Of a DNA stretch of 64,000 nucleotides, positions 23,604 to 36,700 are shown in pieces. Numbering within the stretch: position 1 is the stretch's first letter; every line of letters begins with the position of its first letter. The translations under genes and the position numbers were made by a program. The notes below the pieces were generated by a model that was given only the letters and a program-made list of their open reading frames with translations, made no database searches and was not told where the DNA came from. Origin of the DNA: Gentiana macrophylla (taxonomy: Eukaryota > Streptophyta > Magnoliopsida > Gentianales > Gentianaceae); NCBI GenBank assembly GCA_026214975.1, contig JAOBSW010000762.1:496001-560000 (forward strand), given 5' to 3'.

Positions 23604-26600
23604 CTATGCTTGTGAGCAGGATGTACCTGATGAATGCTGGCCATCCGGAAAGCCGAATTCCTTGAAGATACCCTTAAAGAACCACCAATGAAATTACCAG
23701 AATTACTAAAGTAGGGAAACCATTGCATGGTAAATTCCTCAAAGTGATATATACATATGCAGTGGGCTTACCATTGCGTCGTTGATTGCATATGCAACAC
23801 AGTAATGCTCCTGTAATTTGAAATGTTCACATTTGGTATAAGTGCAAGAAGCTCAACATTAAGTAATGAAGTAGAATAAAAATTTGCCCAAATAGAGCAA
23901 CCATTCATGTATTAATTAGTTCCAGCTGTCGATAGAGAGAAGCAGACATGAAATACACGTCACTCGTGTATCACTCCAATCAATTTACAGGAAAAATTGA
24001 AGTTTGGTTGTTTCACCAAACAGTCTCATTCTCTCCATTTATTTCAAATTTTTAAGCTAAACAATAGAAACACTGGCAAAACGAAGACACGAACATGAAA
24101 AAAAAAAAAAAAATCCCACGAATCAATTCTTCAGTAGCATCAAATTACTTTCAAGTCAAAATCCTGCAAGCATAACACCACCGGATCGGATATGTCAATA
24201 CATATCTTGACCATCCATAGGCGGCGTAGGGAATGCTTTACAACCAAATGGCAGACCCGAAATCTATTATCAAATATACAAAACCAAGCAATTCAGAGAT
24301 CATCAAACCACAGTAGGAGGAATTCAGAACAAGTCAGGTTCATTTAGGTAAGTTTTCAGCTAAACATCAAGCCAAATCAACTCACATGGGTAAAACTTCA
24401 ACATCTTTCCAATGATTTTTAACAATTTAGTTAAAAGATAGCCAGCACAATGTTTCCCCAATACCGAGTACAAAAAATATTAACTTGCCTGCATCATGTA
24501 CCACTCCTCAAATTCATCAAATATCTCCAGCCTCTCAATCCTGGAGAAAGGCAAAACCAAGTATAGTTCAGCATTGTGGGGAAGGAAGTATAAGACCTCC
24601 GAATGAAAACTGCCGTGATGAAGTGCAGACAAATCCAGAGACAAGAAAAGGGCGGGAAAGAAGATCAACAATCAGGTGTACACCGAACAAGCATATAGTG
24701 ATACCTCTGCTCCAGACCATTCGAAGATCCCATAAAGAGTAAAACCCAAAAAGCCTTATGAAAGCACAGTCCTCTCCAAATTACATGATCATTTTAAGAA
24801 TTTACACATTCTTACCCTTAATTCAAAGGCCAAATTAATTAGCAATGGTGTATTGAAATGGAATGATGCACATTCCCAACAACTAGATACTCTTACCAAG
24901 AAAGATCACAACAAGACTTTACCAACAATTGGACCACACTGAAAAGGGAACTCAACAGGTAGTCAGATACCCAGCAAGATGTACAAAAACCAGTATATCT
25001 TTATCAAGTTAAGGACTCCTAAAAGACACATGAAATGTGGACTAACAAATCACTCCCAATTACTTATGTGCATGGAAATAGACATAGACTCCAAGGCTGC
25101 CCAAACACATAGCAGATAAGGAACTGATATGAAAACGTGATCCCATTCTAAGATTATTTGTAGTGATACATATTCTCTCAGCATACATCTGTGTTATTTA
25201 ATACGGTGCTCAAACACTGTTGAAAGGGAAGATATTGCTTCAAGAATTAGGATGAAATCTATTCAAATTCTCCAATTTAGATGCAAGTCAGAAAGAATAG
25301 TTGACGATCCATTGACACAAAAACGTTTGCAAGAAACTTAAATCAAGCGAATAAATTCCAACAAGTTGAACATGACATCCCTTCCGGCAATAAAATTATG
25401 GTGACTACCTTCGTTTTTCTTCAGTTTCAATGAATTCAGCATAAACTTTCAGCATATCCCAGGCAAAGGCTCGCTGAAACCCTCGGAAATGATCAAACAT
25501 TGTGTAAATAGAACAGTTTGAAGAATCTTTGAGACATGTAAGTCATAGAAAAATTAAAGTATATTAAGAAATCAACTGAAACCCAAAAAGGCAGTGATGG
25601 TAAACAGAGAAAATAAGCAGATATATCATCTTCAAATCTGGGCTGACTTACCATTGTCAGAACCGTAAAATATAATTTTATTATAATGTTTTGTATATTA
25701 ATAACGGGTTCCTGGTTATTAGGTTGCTCTAACTGTCATTAGTTGAAGGAGATAAGATTCCTGTTTTTCGAAGTTTGAAATAAATTAATTAGTCTCTTTA
25801 GGAGATGAGATCAGAGTTGTTATAAATCTTATCCGTCTGCTGTTTAAATTCTTCTCTAGTTGTATTTAAAGGCTAAGTGCGTTCACTGAAGCCTTATTCA
25901 ATTAATAAAATCATTAGTCTTTCCTCCTAAATTTCTCTACAGCTATCAATACATTCCTCGACATGACTCTCTATTAAGAAAAAAAGAGCCTTAGGCAATT
26001 ACTTAAATTATTAGCTGAAGGTGTAGTTGCTAGGAAAAATCTGCCCATATTTACAGCCTTACAAAATGGCAGTTGTTATTGGCAACACAGTGATTCTACT
26101 CTCGGGGCACAACACCGACATTCGACCTTTAGAAAGTTGAATGCAAGCTCAATATTCGACTTTGCAGAGGTCGAATGCCCATTTTCGACCTTTGAACCTA
26201 GCCCGGAGTGTGGTGCCACGGTAGATTCAATGTGGCGCCGATAACAGCGCCCTACACAATTTAACATAACCTCTCATGATCAAAATAAAATAAAATAAAA
26301 ATAAAAAAACCCTCTCATGATCCCACTTCCTTGTTAGAAAATTAACTTTGCAATTTGAAGACTAGTTCAAGTTGTGCAGGGTACAGAGACATGTCTGTGT
26401 GTCACAAATTCCTCTGGACACTCATGTAAAATTCACAATGTTTGATGAATTTCTGCACCTTCTCCCGCTCTCACTCTCACCCCCGTGCTGAAATTGTGGC
26501 TTACAATTATAACCCAGAGAACTTCATCACTTCTCGAGGAAAAGAAGGTGCAGTTCATTACCACCTCCAGAAGAAAAAGGAGCAAAAAACATGGATAATA

Positions 26601-29600
26601 TATATATATATATGATCGACAATACCTTCCATCCTTGATCAAGGAAAAGTTTTTCCTTAGCAGACAAAGTTGGTGTAGCGTGGATTCCTAGCAACGCACA
26701 GCCCCGACTCTGGAGCAAATAATTACTGTTAGTGTCCCCAACAAAAATTTGTCCAACATAAGCAACCAACTAATTCCGTCTCTATGCAAATAAATCCAAA
26801 ACACCTAAAGACCCAGCAGAAACCACAAGTCTGTATTCAAACGATACAAGGAGTAGTAAATGGTATGTTGTACCTCCAAGTTTCTAATCATTTGCTGTCC
26901 AAATGGGTCATCGGGGTGGATCTGACAGAAACCAAAATAATGAAAAAAGCAAGTGGTGAACCAAAAAAGAAGAAAAAATAAAGAAAGAAAAAAGCACAAA
27001 CATAATCCTGTTAGCCACAGAACTCTATTGAAAAGGTAATAATGATACAATAAGGTATATGACCTAAGCAAACAAGTGCAAATACATCACTTAAAGAAAC
27101 ATGAAAGAAGATAACCTGTTCATATAAGAAAAAAATAGCCGAAGAGAAAGCTTTTGAAGCCCATCCAACTATTGCACGGCTTGAATCAGGATTCAAGTAT
27201 ATCATAACACACTCTGCAATTATAAAGGTTGGCAAACTGATAAAAGCATTAGGACGAATGAACAGCCTTCTGTAAGTCCTTAATTCCAGGAAGAAGAGAA
27301 CATAGCACGTGAATATAGGATACATCAGCATCAACCGATCAAATTGAAGCATAAGAGAAAAAAAAAAAGATCAAAGCAGGAGAAAATTGAATGTAGTTCC
27401 ATTTTGATTGGTTTGGCTGCTGGAACTGGCGCTTCAAAAACACTATACAGTACTACCTCTATATTAAAGTGTAATAAGTAGTGACAATATGACGTGTAAT
27501 AAGCAGGGGCAGAGGTATGTATATCAACGTGGGGTCACGTTACCCCACTGAGATCCGGGAAAAAAATAGTATTAAAACGATGTAGTTTTGTTGTTAAAAA
27601 GTGTCGTTTTGTAGTTAAAAATGTAGTTTTACGCTTCGGTGACACCACTGGAACAAATTTTCGGGCAAAAACCTCCGGTGACCCCACTGAAACATATTTT
27701 TGGATCCGCCACTGGTAATAAGTAGTTACAATATGACATGTAATAAGTAGTTACAATATAGCTATAACATGAAACTGAAGGGGCCAAAACAATTGAGCAA
27801 TCAAACTTTATGGAGGGCAAAACTAACTAATAACAACATCCACGAAATTCGTAAAATGTAAAGTAAAAGCTCTTCATGTATTGAAGTTCAAAGTGAGTAT
27901 TTTAAAGTAATGTACGTTCATATATAATAATAATACATTGTAAATCAACTCAGCGGATTTGTTTACCCTGATCTCAAGCCTCACTGATTTAAAAATTAAA
28001 TAAATCTCATTACAGTGAAAGCAGAGTGGAATATAACACATGGCACAGTTTGAATTTGAAAAACGATGGTATACTTTCAATCATCGTAAAAAAAATGAAG
28101 GGATTCTTTTATTTAGTTTTGCAGTCTAAACGTCTTCATGGTCACATATAATTAATTCATATAAAAAATTAAAAGTTTATGAAAATCTTGTCAAAGCAGC
28201 GAATTTCAATAGCATTCCAGAGTGGACAGAACTACCGGCAAAGAACAGATGATGCAACAATTATGAGCAGGATCAGAAAAGAACCAAAATCCAGCAGGGA
28301 TCAGACTATGTAAAACACTACATAAGTCAAAAGTGGCTTCCTGACTGCAAACTGAAGTAGAATCTGTCATGTATTCATGGTCATATTTTGGTTTCATATC
28401 TGAAACTTGTCAACGAATACTGTCCAAGAATACCTTGGATCCATATTTGCCAACTGTATGATGTTGTCCAACTTTTGTATATCACGCAAGTCAACTGGCA
28501 ACAGTTTGTAATGGCTGGCATGAACTTCCCCTTTTTCTGCATACATTTCAACATTTGACCGGGATAAGTAGGAACATAGTCAGCTAAGAGCTGGGAAGTA
28601 ATTCCATTCTTCACAATGGAAAGAAAAAAATTAGGCTTGCAAATAGCGCACTGGCAATTATTACAAAAGAAGTAAATAACGTGTAATTCCACGTGCAAAT
28701 CCTGTTGCACCACAAAGACGCTAGTTTCAATGTTGCTAATCACAAGGGTCGATAAGCACCTCACAATTCGAGAAAGCTAGATACACCATATCCTCCCCAT
28801 GTTTATGTGTTGGGGTCCAAGGAAAAACCCCCACCTGAAGTAACCATTAAATGAAATTTAAAATGACCCTTAACTTCCCCGAATCCATATAGACAGGATG
28901 CTTCTATGGGGCTGCCCTTTTATGGGTCCAATGAAAACTTCTGACCTAAACTAAAGCATAAAAAAGAAATTTAAAAGTTAAAATTCCCATGGAAAAAGCC
29001 TTCAAGAAATTGGTTTACTTCAGGTCAGTTTGGGTTTCCTAAAACCAAGAATCGATTGGAGATCGGTTCTCCAAACTTAAAAAACAGTAGGGCAAAAATA
29101 ATGCCAAACCCCGAAAATCTGCACTGAGATGAGCCCCTCCCTCCCTCCCTCTTTCTCCCGCCCTCCCCCCCCCCCCAAAAAAACTAAAACCCTATTCCTA
29201 CCTCTATTCAATCCTTGCCCACTTCAATCCCGCTTGAAGTTAAAAATAATGTGAACCTGCTAAGAAAGGTACTTTGTTGTCATTTACAATTAAAGTTTTT
29301 GGTCCAAGCCATAGGTTTCTCCTTGGTGGTATTATTTGGTCTTGAATAAATAGTCTGAAGCCGATTCCCTGCAACGTATATGACAACTCATGAAGTAACG
29401 TTCTACTAGGGCTAATGATTGCAGTTGGGCACCTCTAGTTTTAACTCGCAATAGTCTGTTACTTGTATTCAGTCCATTGCCTATATTTCGGATCAGTAAT
29501 TACTTCAAATTGTTGTGCCAGTCACCTTCAAAATTTTACCTACATAATGCAGCTCAAGAGAAACTCTAATCTGTCATCGTGATGAACTTATTAAATACTA

Positions 29601-32600
29601 GAAGAAAAAAGGAGCAGAGGAGGCTTCCCAGACATGGGAAGGTGTTCCTCCACATGCTCTTTAGGCAACCTAACAGGAATAAAGCTGAAAATCATGAGTG
29701 AAGTCGATTCAAGGTATTCTTCCACAAACAACTACGTGCTTTGAATGTCATGTATGGAACAATTAATATATACTACTTCAATATCTTCTTAAAACAAATC
29801 TAGCGTACAATTCCTTTTCGCATTTGCACTAATGTCTTGGCCTGAGCAAGAGCTGGCATTCACTTTAAAGTTTAATGGTGTTGGGCAAAATTTGAAGGTG
29901 CACAGAAGAAGGATAAAAAGAAAAAGGGGGGGGGGGGGGTTAATCAACTAAACAAACTTTAAAACGAGCTTGAAAAACATGTTAAATAAAACCAACATGA
30001 AGAACCTTACAAAACCACCCATATTCTATTGAATTGACAATATAACTCCATTCAGAAACCTCCTAAATTGAGAACCACCAAACCATAAACAAGGAAGTAC
30101 ATAATAATATAGGAAAACTGGCTCACAGCTATGTTCTTTAGCTTAATTTTCTAACAAAAAGTCATATCGTCATTCTCATGGTGTGAAGCAGGCCCGAACA
30201 CTAGATTAGTAAGAGCAGCAGTTAAAAAAATATGTCAACAGCTGCAATCTTTGAAATATAGCCAACAGTCATTACCTTGGGATATCGATGCTGATTCACC
30301 AATTTTGTCCCTCAACTGGTTGCAAGTATCAATAAGAGCTGCCTTCTTAGTAGTAACCTTACAACATATTCCAAAGTTGAGTTTTATTAATATATAAAAA
30401 TATTTAGGGCTTTCAGAACACCACCAATAAAACCATATGTGAAGTTCCTAAAACAAGAATCGGCGCATAAAAGCAGCCGTCTATGAAATACCTAAAATCA
30501 GAAGTTGGGCATATATTTCAACATGCATAAGCTAGCTAACATGCAACAACAAATACTAAGAACATAAGTAAAACAAATGTACCTCTTTGAAATCAATTTC
30601 CACATACAAATCAGGTGCTTTCCCTTCATCCTACAAGAGAGTAGGAACAGATCATCAAGTGATTAAAAAAAACCAACTTATTTACACTTGAGCACAAAAA
30701 ATCTAAACATTCCAAATTTTTCTAAGCAAAAGTAAATCGGTTACGGAATCACACAAACTAAAACAGAGCATCGCAAGTAGCAAAGAAACCAATTGTTCTG
30801 TTTCATTTGCACAAGGAACAAACTAAGATGGAGCCCTGCGGAGTATAGCACAATTAATCTATCCTGCAATGAAGGCGTAAGTGGATTCTAATGGAAAAAT
30901 CATTGGATCATTATCCACTACGTTTTAAATATAGCCAAAATAATTTACTAATGAGTGAAAGAAGGAAATATTTAGCAAACATATCACAAGTATAAAAAAG
31001 TATAGAAAGAAGCTTTGAATGAGTCCCTGGAAAGGTACTAAGAAACAACTTGGCAGCCATGTAACTTTACAATTTCCTTCAGGATTTAAAACTTCATTCA
31101 CATATTCCACCCTTGTCCAAAACATAATGAATTAGGACATCAACCAATTCTTTCTTGGAGAAAGAAGAAAGAGAGAACAAATGTGCATTTGTATCAGTTC
31201 TAGACTGACAAGGAAGATTCAAAAGTAGAGTCAACAGCAGACAATGCCACTAGAGTCCATGAATGTTACAATTCAAACAAGGGAAGAGCCTGACAATATT
31301 CCTTGTCAAGTTATTGTCCATGATATTGATAGAAACATATACATTCACCCATCCATCAGGAATTTAGGATAAAAACACAACCTTATCTGATTTAGTAAAG
31401 TGCATTTTTTCATATTATATCGTAATTATTTTGCCTCTTCCTCTTCCTGTAGAAATGGAGAGGAAGAAATTTATTTTATTAACTGTCTGTGAATGAATTA
31501 CAGAGTGAGGCCTACAGCCTTTAAATTAAACAAAAAAGAATCTGAAACAAACTAAACTCGTAAGAATCAGGAGCTGCCTCAACAAATCTAATAGCACATC
31601 CCTTCTGACTACAAACTCTCAGAAACAGCTCACTTATTCTATACATTAAATAATAAAAATAAGAATAGTAAAAACACATAACAAACACTATCTTTCAACA
31701 CTACCTATTGCTGCACCCAAAAATATTCCAGACTACTATGCCTAACTGAAAATATGATTCATCAATATAATAAACAGTACCCTATATGCTTTTGAATTTC
31801 AGTTCTACACTTGCTGTATTCACCTGTTGTAAAACCTGCTATAGCCTTCTCTTAATTTGCTCTAACCGTATCAACTTTGTCCTCTGCGAAGATTGATATA
31901 CATCTTTTTAATCCACTTATATCATCCAACATTCCTAACATAACAGTCGTGATTACCAAACATCGTTCATCATGGGTATAATAATTACTCTAAAGGTATA
32001 TTAAACCAAAAAAGAAGGAAATGGACATACCTGTAACTGAAAGAAAGTTGTGTCATAACCAGCTCCAAGTGACAGAATTTGTTTCTTTGAAGCGGTTTTG
32101 TCGCCGCCGGGTACATCACTATCAAGAAACTGATATAAAAGCTTTCGAAACGCCGCCCAGCGGGCAAAATAGCCTTAAGTTACCCAAAAATACAGCATGG
32201 GTCAAAAACTAGAGTAACCAAACAACCAAATCAGCTGATTTTTGACAGTAATGAAGCATACAACAAAAGGTGTATCTGGGGCGCACTAAAGTATTTTGCA
32301 ATGTCTAGGAATGAGTCAGGTAACTTCAAACCAAGATGCTTCGATTAAAAAAATAAAATAAATAAATAAAAAAAAGAGAGAGGACTACGAATCAATACAC
32401 AAACACAGTAGCATACCTCGATTAATTATTGGAGATCGTCTCACTGGCCTCTTCACAAACAAATGAACGTAGTCATCTTTCATGTAACCCTTCTTCACGC
32501 AAGATCTTCAGGGACCAACGGTGTAAAGGTTAGACACAACTCATTTCAGAATTTCTAAGTACAAATTATGGAGCCTAACAACGGAGAAAAAGGCATCAAT

Positions 32601-32827
32601 AAGCCATATCTAAATATGCAAAACGGTAGAATTGGTTTGCAATGCTTCCCCACCTCCTCTTCCCAAAGGGGACAAAAAAAATCAGGAAAAAGGACATGAC
32701 GACGAGCCACATGGAAAATGAAGACATAGAATACTCGAATCACATACAATTTACTGGCTGAGGCATCGTCGTTGGTAGCTTGAACAGCAGCCTTGTTGCT
32801 TCGCCAATCGCCGGCTGGTTTCGCCAT
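23604..32827 (-). CDS. LCMT1: Leucine carboxyl methyltransferase 1 (13 exons, 340 aa)
   Basis: Exons 5'-3': 32827-32748, 32505-32417, 32173-32031, 30630-30583, 30357-30276, 28536-28434, 27236-27116, 26921-26874, 26709-26626, 25473-25409, 24540-24489, 23810-23772, 23672-23604. They total 1,023 nt and stay in frame throughout, with ATG at 32825-32827 and TAG at 23604-23606. Family-typical stretches are [20 protein letters not shown], the AdoMet loop [15 protein letters not shown] (90-104), LYVEIDFKE (112-120), [20 protein letters not shown] in exon 7, LLGIHATPT in exon 9 and [11 protein letters not shown] in exon 11. LCMT1 methylates the C-terminal Leu of PP2A catalytic subunits using AdoMet. 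The Arabidopsis homolog SBI1 influences brassinosteroid receptor turnover. Length fits the family. Intron 11 is GC-AG; all others are GT-AG. Reading through donor 12 gives an alternative stop at 23739. The gene looks intact, although introns 3, 5, 6 and 9 exceed 1 kb and hold repeats. Confidence 0.95.
25655..25941 (+). repeat. Possible solo LTR in LCMT1 intron 9
   Basis: It starts TGTCAGAACCG and has a TATA-like TATTTAAAGG near 25863, an AATAAAATC signal near 25906, and an end of TTTCTCTACA. This is a typical small LTR layout in plants. No clean 5-bp target duplication is visible (ACCAT versus GCTAT), so the borders or the identity may be wrong. A low-complexity stretch with repeated TTCGACCTTTGAAAG-like text follows at 26110-26210. 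Confidence 0.4.
27468..27770. repeat. 24-26 bp minisatellite in LCMT1 intron 6, split by a MITE
   Basis: Units of GTAATAAGTAGTTACAATAT-like text occur on both sides of the MITE at 27504-27714. Removing the MITE and one copy of its 8-bp duplication restores a continuous array of about three units. Confidence 0.75.
27504..27714. mobile_element. hAT-like MITE (211 bp) in LCMT1 intron 6
   Basis: The ends CAGGGGCAGAGG and GGATCCGCCACTG form imperfect inverted repeats of the CAGGGGCGGA type. The 8-bp GTAATAAG flanks both sides (27496-27503, 27715-27722), as expected for hAT. Internally there are repeated GTCACC/CCCCACTG-like words. It encodes no protein and is non-autonomous. Confidence 0.85.
28800..30240. 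other. LCMT1 intron 5 interior with C and G homopolymer tracts
   Basis: No coding sequence or element ends seen. A CT-rich run (CCCTCCCTCC and then 12 or more C) spans about 29138-29177 and a G run of about 13 spans 29927-29939. These may be error-prone in assembly. Confidence 0.5.
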
Positions 32828-33240
32828 TGGAAGAAGAAGAAAACCGGATATTTTGTGATACGAATTACTGTAGCACAGTAGTTTCAAATTACTTCTTTCC
32901 ATTACCGTAAAGAAAAAAACAATTATTTTCAGAGACAATGAGTCAAATTTCATTTTTTTTAATAATACGAGATAAATAAGCAGGATATACAATTTGAAAA
33001 ACAAATCGACAGACGAAACTACCCTTTGTTAAGACGGAAACGGAAATTTCATTCATTTCACAAACCAACCATGTTCGGACCTGTTCACCCACGATTCCAC
33101 CAAAATTGAAGAAATAAAAATGCGATTCCACCGAAAATCATTCATAAATTCATCTATTACAAGCAAAAAATGATTAACATCAAAGAGTTTCAGAGATTTT
33201 TGAAGAATGGAAAAAAGCTAGGGTAAGATCTCAAAACAAA
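32828..33240 (-). promoter_or_regulatory. Upstream region of LCMT1
   Basis: The 5' leader and promoter of LCMT1 must lie here because the start codon is at 32825-32827. I see no certain TATA box. The edge of the neighbouring MULE is not defined and may begin close by, which would limit the promoter to a few hundred bases. Confidence 0.4.
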
Positions 33241-33799
33241 AATACGCATGAAATTTTTGCATTTTATGTTACTAATTATACTTGTTATTGCAAAATCACT
33301 AAATGCAATGTTTTTTCCTTCTATGTTGTTTAATTTCTAAGAAAGTGGAACATACTGCAGAACTGTTAGTTAGAATTCATAGTAATCTTAATTGAATGTT
33401 ACTGAAGTGTTACTGTATGTGCATGTCATGTATATACTAATTTGTGAATAATGTGAAAGAGTAATGACAATTTCTACTGATACCGTTACAAATAATGTTA
33501 CTCATACTGATTTGTTGATGATATGAAAGAGTAATGACTATGGATGTGTCAATGTAAACATTACAGGGGTCAATGAAAAATGGTAGACACTAAAGGATAG
33601 TTACTGCAAAATATCTTAATAATCAGAATTGATGTGTTACTGATACTGATACTGCGTTATCGATACTGTGTTACTGATATTGTTACTGAGCATGGATATG
33701 TTAAGAGTGAGAATTGATGTGACTGCATCTGAAAAATACTGAATATGAATTTGTTAGTGTAAACATTAACATGTAGCTGCAAATTATTTGAAATTGCAG

Positions 33800-36700
33800 G
33801 TACACATTGCAGTATAGGTCCGAAAAAAGCACGCAGAGATGCAATCGGCAGAACTCCATTCAAGCACATGTTGAATGCATTGAATAAATATGAGGTCATT
33901 AACAAGAAGAGGAAGAATAACATGATGGATGCATATATAAAGAACTATGATAAAAACAAACAAAATTTCAACATCGGTGGTCAATCATGCAAGCCAACAA
34001 TATGGGATATCAAATTGATCTTTGGGATAGAGGACGATGAAGAAAAAGTTGGCAATATCAAAAGTCATGGAAGACGTGAAACAAATTTAGAAGAAAGGCA
34101 CTTTAAGAAAGCAAAAAGACTATCTGCACACATAGTGAAACTTAAAGTGAATGAGCTGGTGAAAAAGCAGGACCAAGAATCTATTGATGACTGTGTCAAG
34201 CTACTATGTCTAATACTTCTCCACACAGCCTTTCTTCCAAATACATGAGCGTATATAGCATAGAGGTTCCTATACTATGTTGATGACATTGATAGATTAA
34301 ATACTTACAACTGGTCACAACATATATTAGACCAACTCATCGATGGCTTAGATTAGGATGGGAAGAATCCATAGCAAGTGAATGGATGCACTATGCTGTT
34401 ACATGTATGTTTCTTTTCCTTTCATGCTACTTATCTTATGCGATAATCATGTTAAATCACTAAATAAACTATATTCTATGCAGTATTAGTTCAGTGAGCA
34501 CTCAGATGCAATTACATCAAGGAATACAAAGGGTAAACAAAAAGAGACAAAACAGAAGGGGATGAAAGGACTTTCATCAAAGGGAATCCCCAGAATTACA
34601 AAATAGGACACCAAAGAACTTGAGAAACTGGTTGTGCCAAGCAAGAAGGGACACCAAGGAATTCTTAGCAAGAAGGATAAGAAGTTGATAAGGTATCATA
34701 CATTTTCACAGTTACATCTACACCACATTTACACCAATTAATATAATCAGTAACACTTTAACAATTTACACTAATAACCTAACATAACCTCTATTTTATT
34801 CATTGTTGTTCAACAGAAAAGAATTGATTCCTACAATTGCTGAGAAATACATGATCAAAGGCTTGAATGATAACGACGACACATAAGACGAATAAGAGCA
34901 AGAAGAGGAACAAGAGCAAGAAAATGAAAGAGGGGGAGAAGAGCAAGAAGCGGAAGGATAGGAAGAAGATGAGGAGGGAGAGGAAGATAAGAAGAAAAGG
35001 AAAAAGAGGATGAAGGAGAAGAAAGTGATAATGCAATGGATGATGATCAATCAGAAGGGGAGAAAAGTGCAGAATCAAAAGAGGATAATGCAATGGACGA
35101 TGATGGTTCAGGGGAAGGAGGAGAAGAAAGTGAAGCTGGAAAGAAAAATCAAGGGCCAGAAGAAAATGAAGGTGCACAAGAAAATCAAGGCCCAAAACAG
35201 AGTGAAGGTGGACAAGTAAATCAAGCACCACAAGAAATTGAAGGTGGAAAAGGAAGTGAAGGTGAACATGTTCAAGTCAATCTCATAAATCTAATATCTC
35301 TTCATTCTCATTACATTTTACACAGTCATCAGGTGAGGTTGAAAAAGATTACCCAATCAGCTATGAATACATATACAAACTACTCAAGCCTACTTTATTT
35401 TCACTTACAAGAACATAGTAATGTAGCAACAGTAACATGAACTTATTTTTGCAGGGCAATGAACAAGAAATATCAATGCTTCAAACAATGTTGAAGGGCA
35501 AACAAGAAGAAATAAAAAAAGCTTCAAGAGACGGTGAACCACCAGCAAAAGTAATCAGAGCTTAAAGCACGTGTGCGATCTTATGAGACCAATCAAGTGA
35601 ATCTAATTGCGCAGAAAGAAGCATTGGATGTTGAGAATGAAGAAATGAAAACAACATTGGAAGAAGAAGTTGCTAAGAAATCTGAATTTATATGCAAAGT
35701 AGAGAAATTCAAGAAGTTATATGGAATCGAAAAATTCAACAATGAACGCCTTTAGGATGTGATAGATAAGAAGAATGAATACATTGAAAAACGTATGGAG
35801 ATGAATACAACCAAATATGATGATCAACAACAAAGGATTCAGCAGCAAGAGGAAAATAGAAAAAGGATTCAGCTGTTTACAGAGAAAGTTGCTCAACTCG
35901 AAAGGAGAACTTTGAAAAATACTCTACAATCAGCAAGTTGAAAGGAACAGTTGAGGAGCGCTCATGAATTGTACAAGAGCTCAAGATGCGTCTAAATGAA
36001 AAGAAGAATGTGCAATCAAACAAAACCGCAAAACTCAAAAAGAGAGTTATAGAACTCCAAAAAGAGTTGTCTGACAAAGAAGCAATCATGTCTGAGTTAA
36101 AACGAAAAGTTGAAGAAGCAGAAACATCAGTAGGAATGGCTAAAGAGAATGTAACCTTGAAGCAGAAACGTACGGATGCACAGAAAAAGCTAATTGAAAA
36201 GCTAAAGCTGATGCAAATAAATTGAGGGAAAAGAATACAGAGCTTGAAGTGCAGAAAGTGACCTAACAAAGTAAGCAAACAACCGGTGAGTCATCATTGA
36301 TAAGAAGGATTCATCGAAATCCAAGAGACATAAAGGCTATACAGGATGAAGCATTTGACTACAACATGGGGAAAGGGAAGAAGAATACATTCCTCCAAAA
36401 GATAACGACTTGATCGACAGAAAAGTAGTCATGAAAGAATCAAAGGACGAATACAGATATGGAGCATATATCATGGAAGAGACATATCAACGTATCTGAG
36501 ATCATAATCAGGAGGGTGGCAAAAAGTAAGTATCTCTTCATAAACAATTATTGTACTATGGATTACATATTCATGACTAATGTGACTCCTATAATTATAC
36601 ACAGCAAGTAAGTGTGGGCAAAATGAATGGGAGATTAACCATTTGTCATTGTCAACTCACTCGTGAGTGTAATGAATGAGTTATTCATGGACGGATCGGT

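Noticed and set aside
23318..23728. 136-codon minus frame
   Set aside because: It overlaps the last LCMT1 exon in a different frame and shows no domain.
34796..35231. Minus-strand Ser/Leu/Phe-rich frames
   Set aside because: These are the antisense of the GA-rich acidic linker of the Ulp1-like gene.
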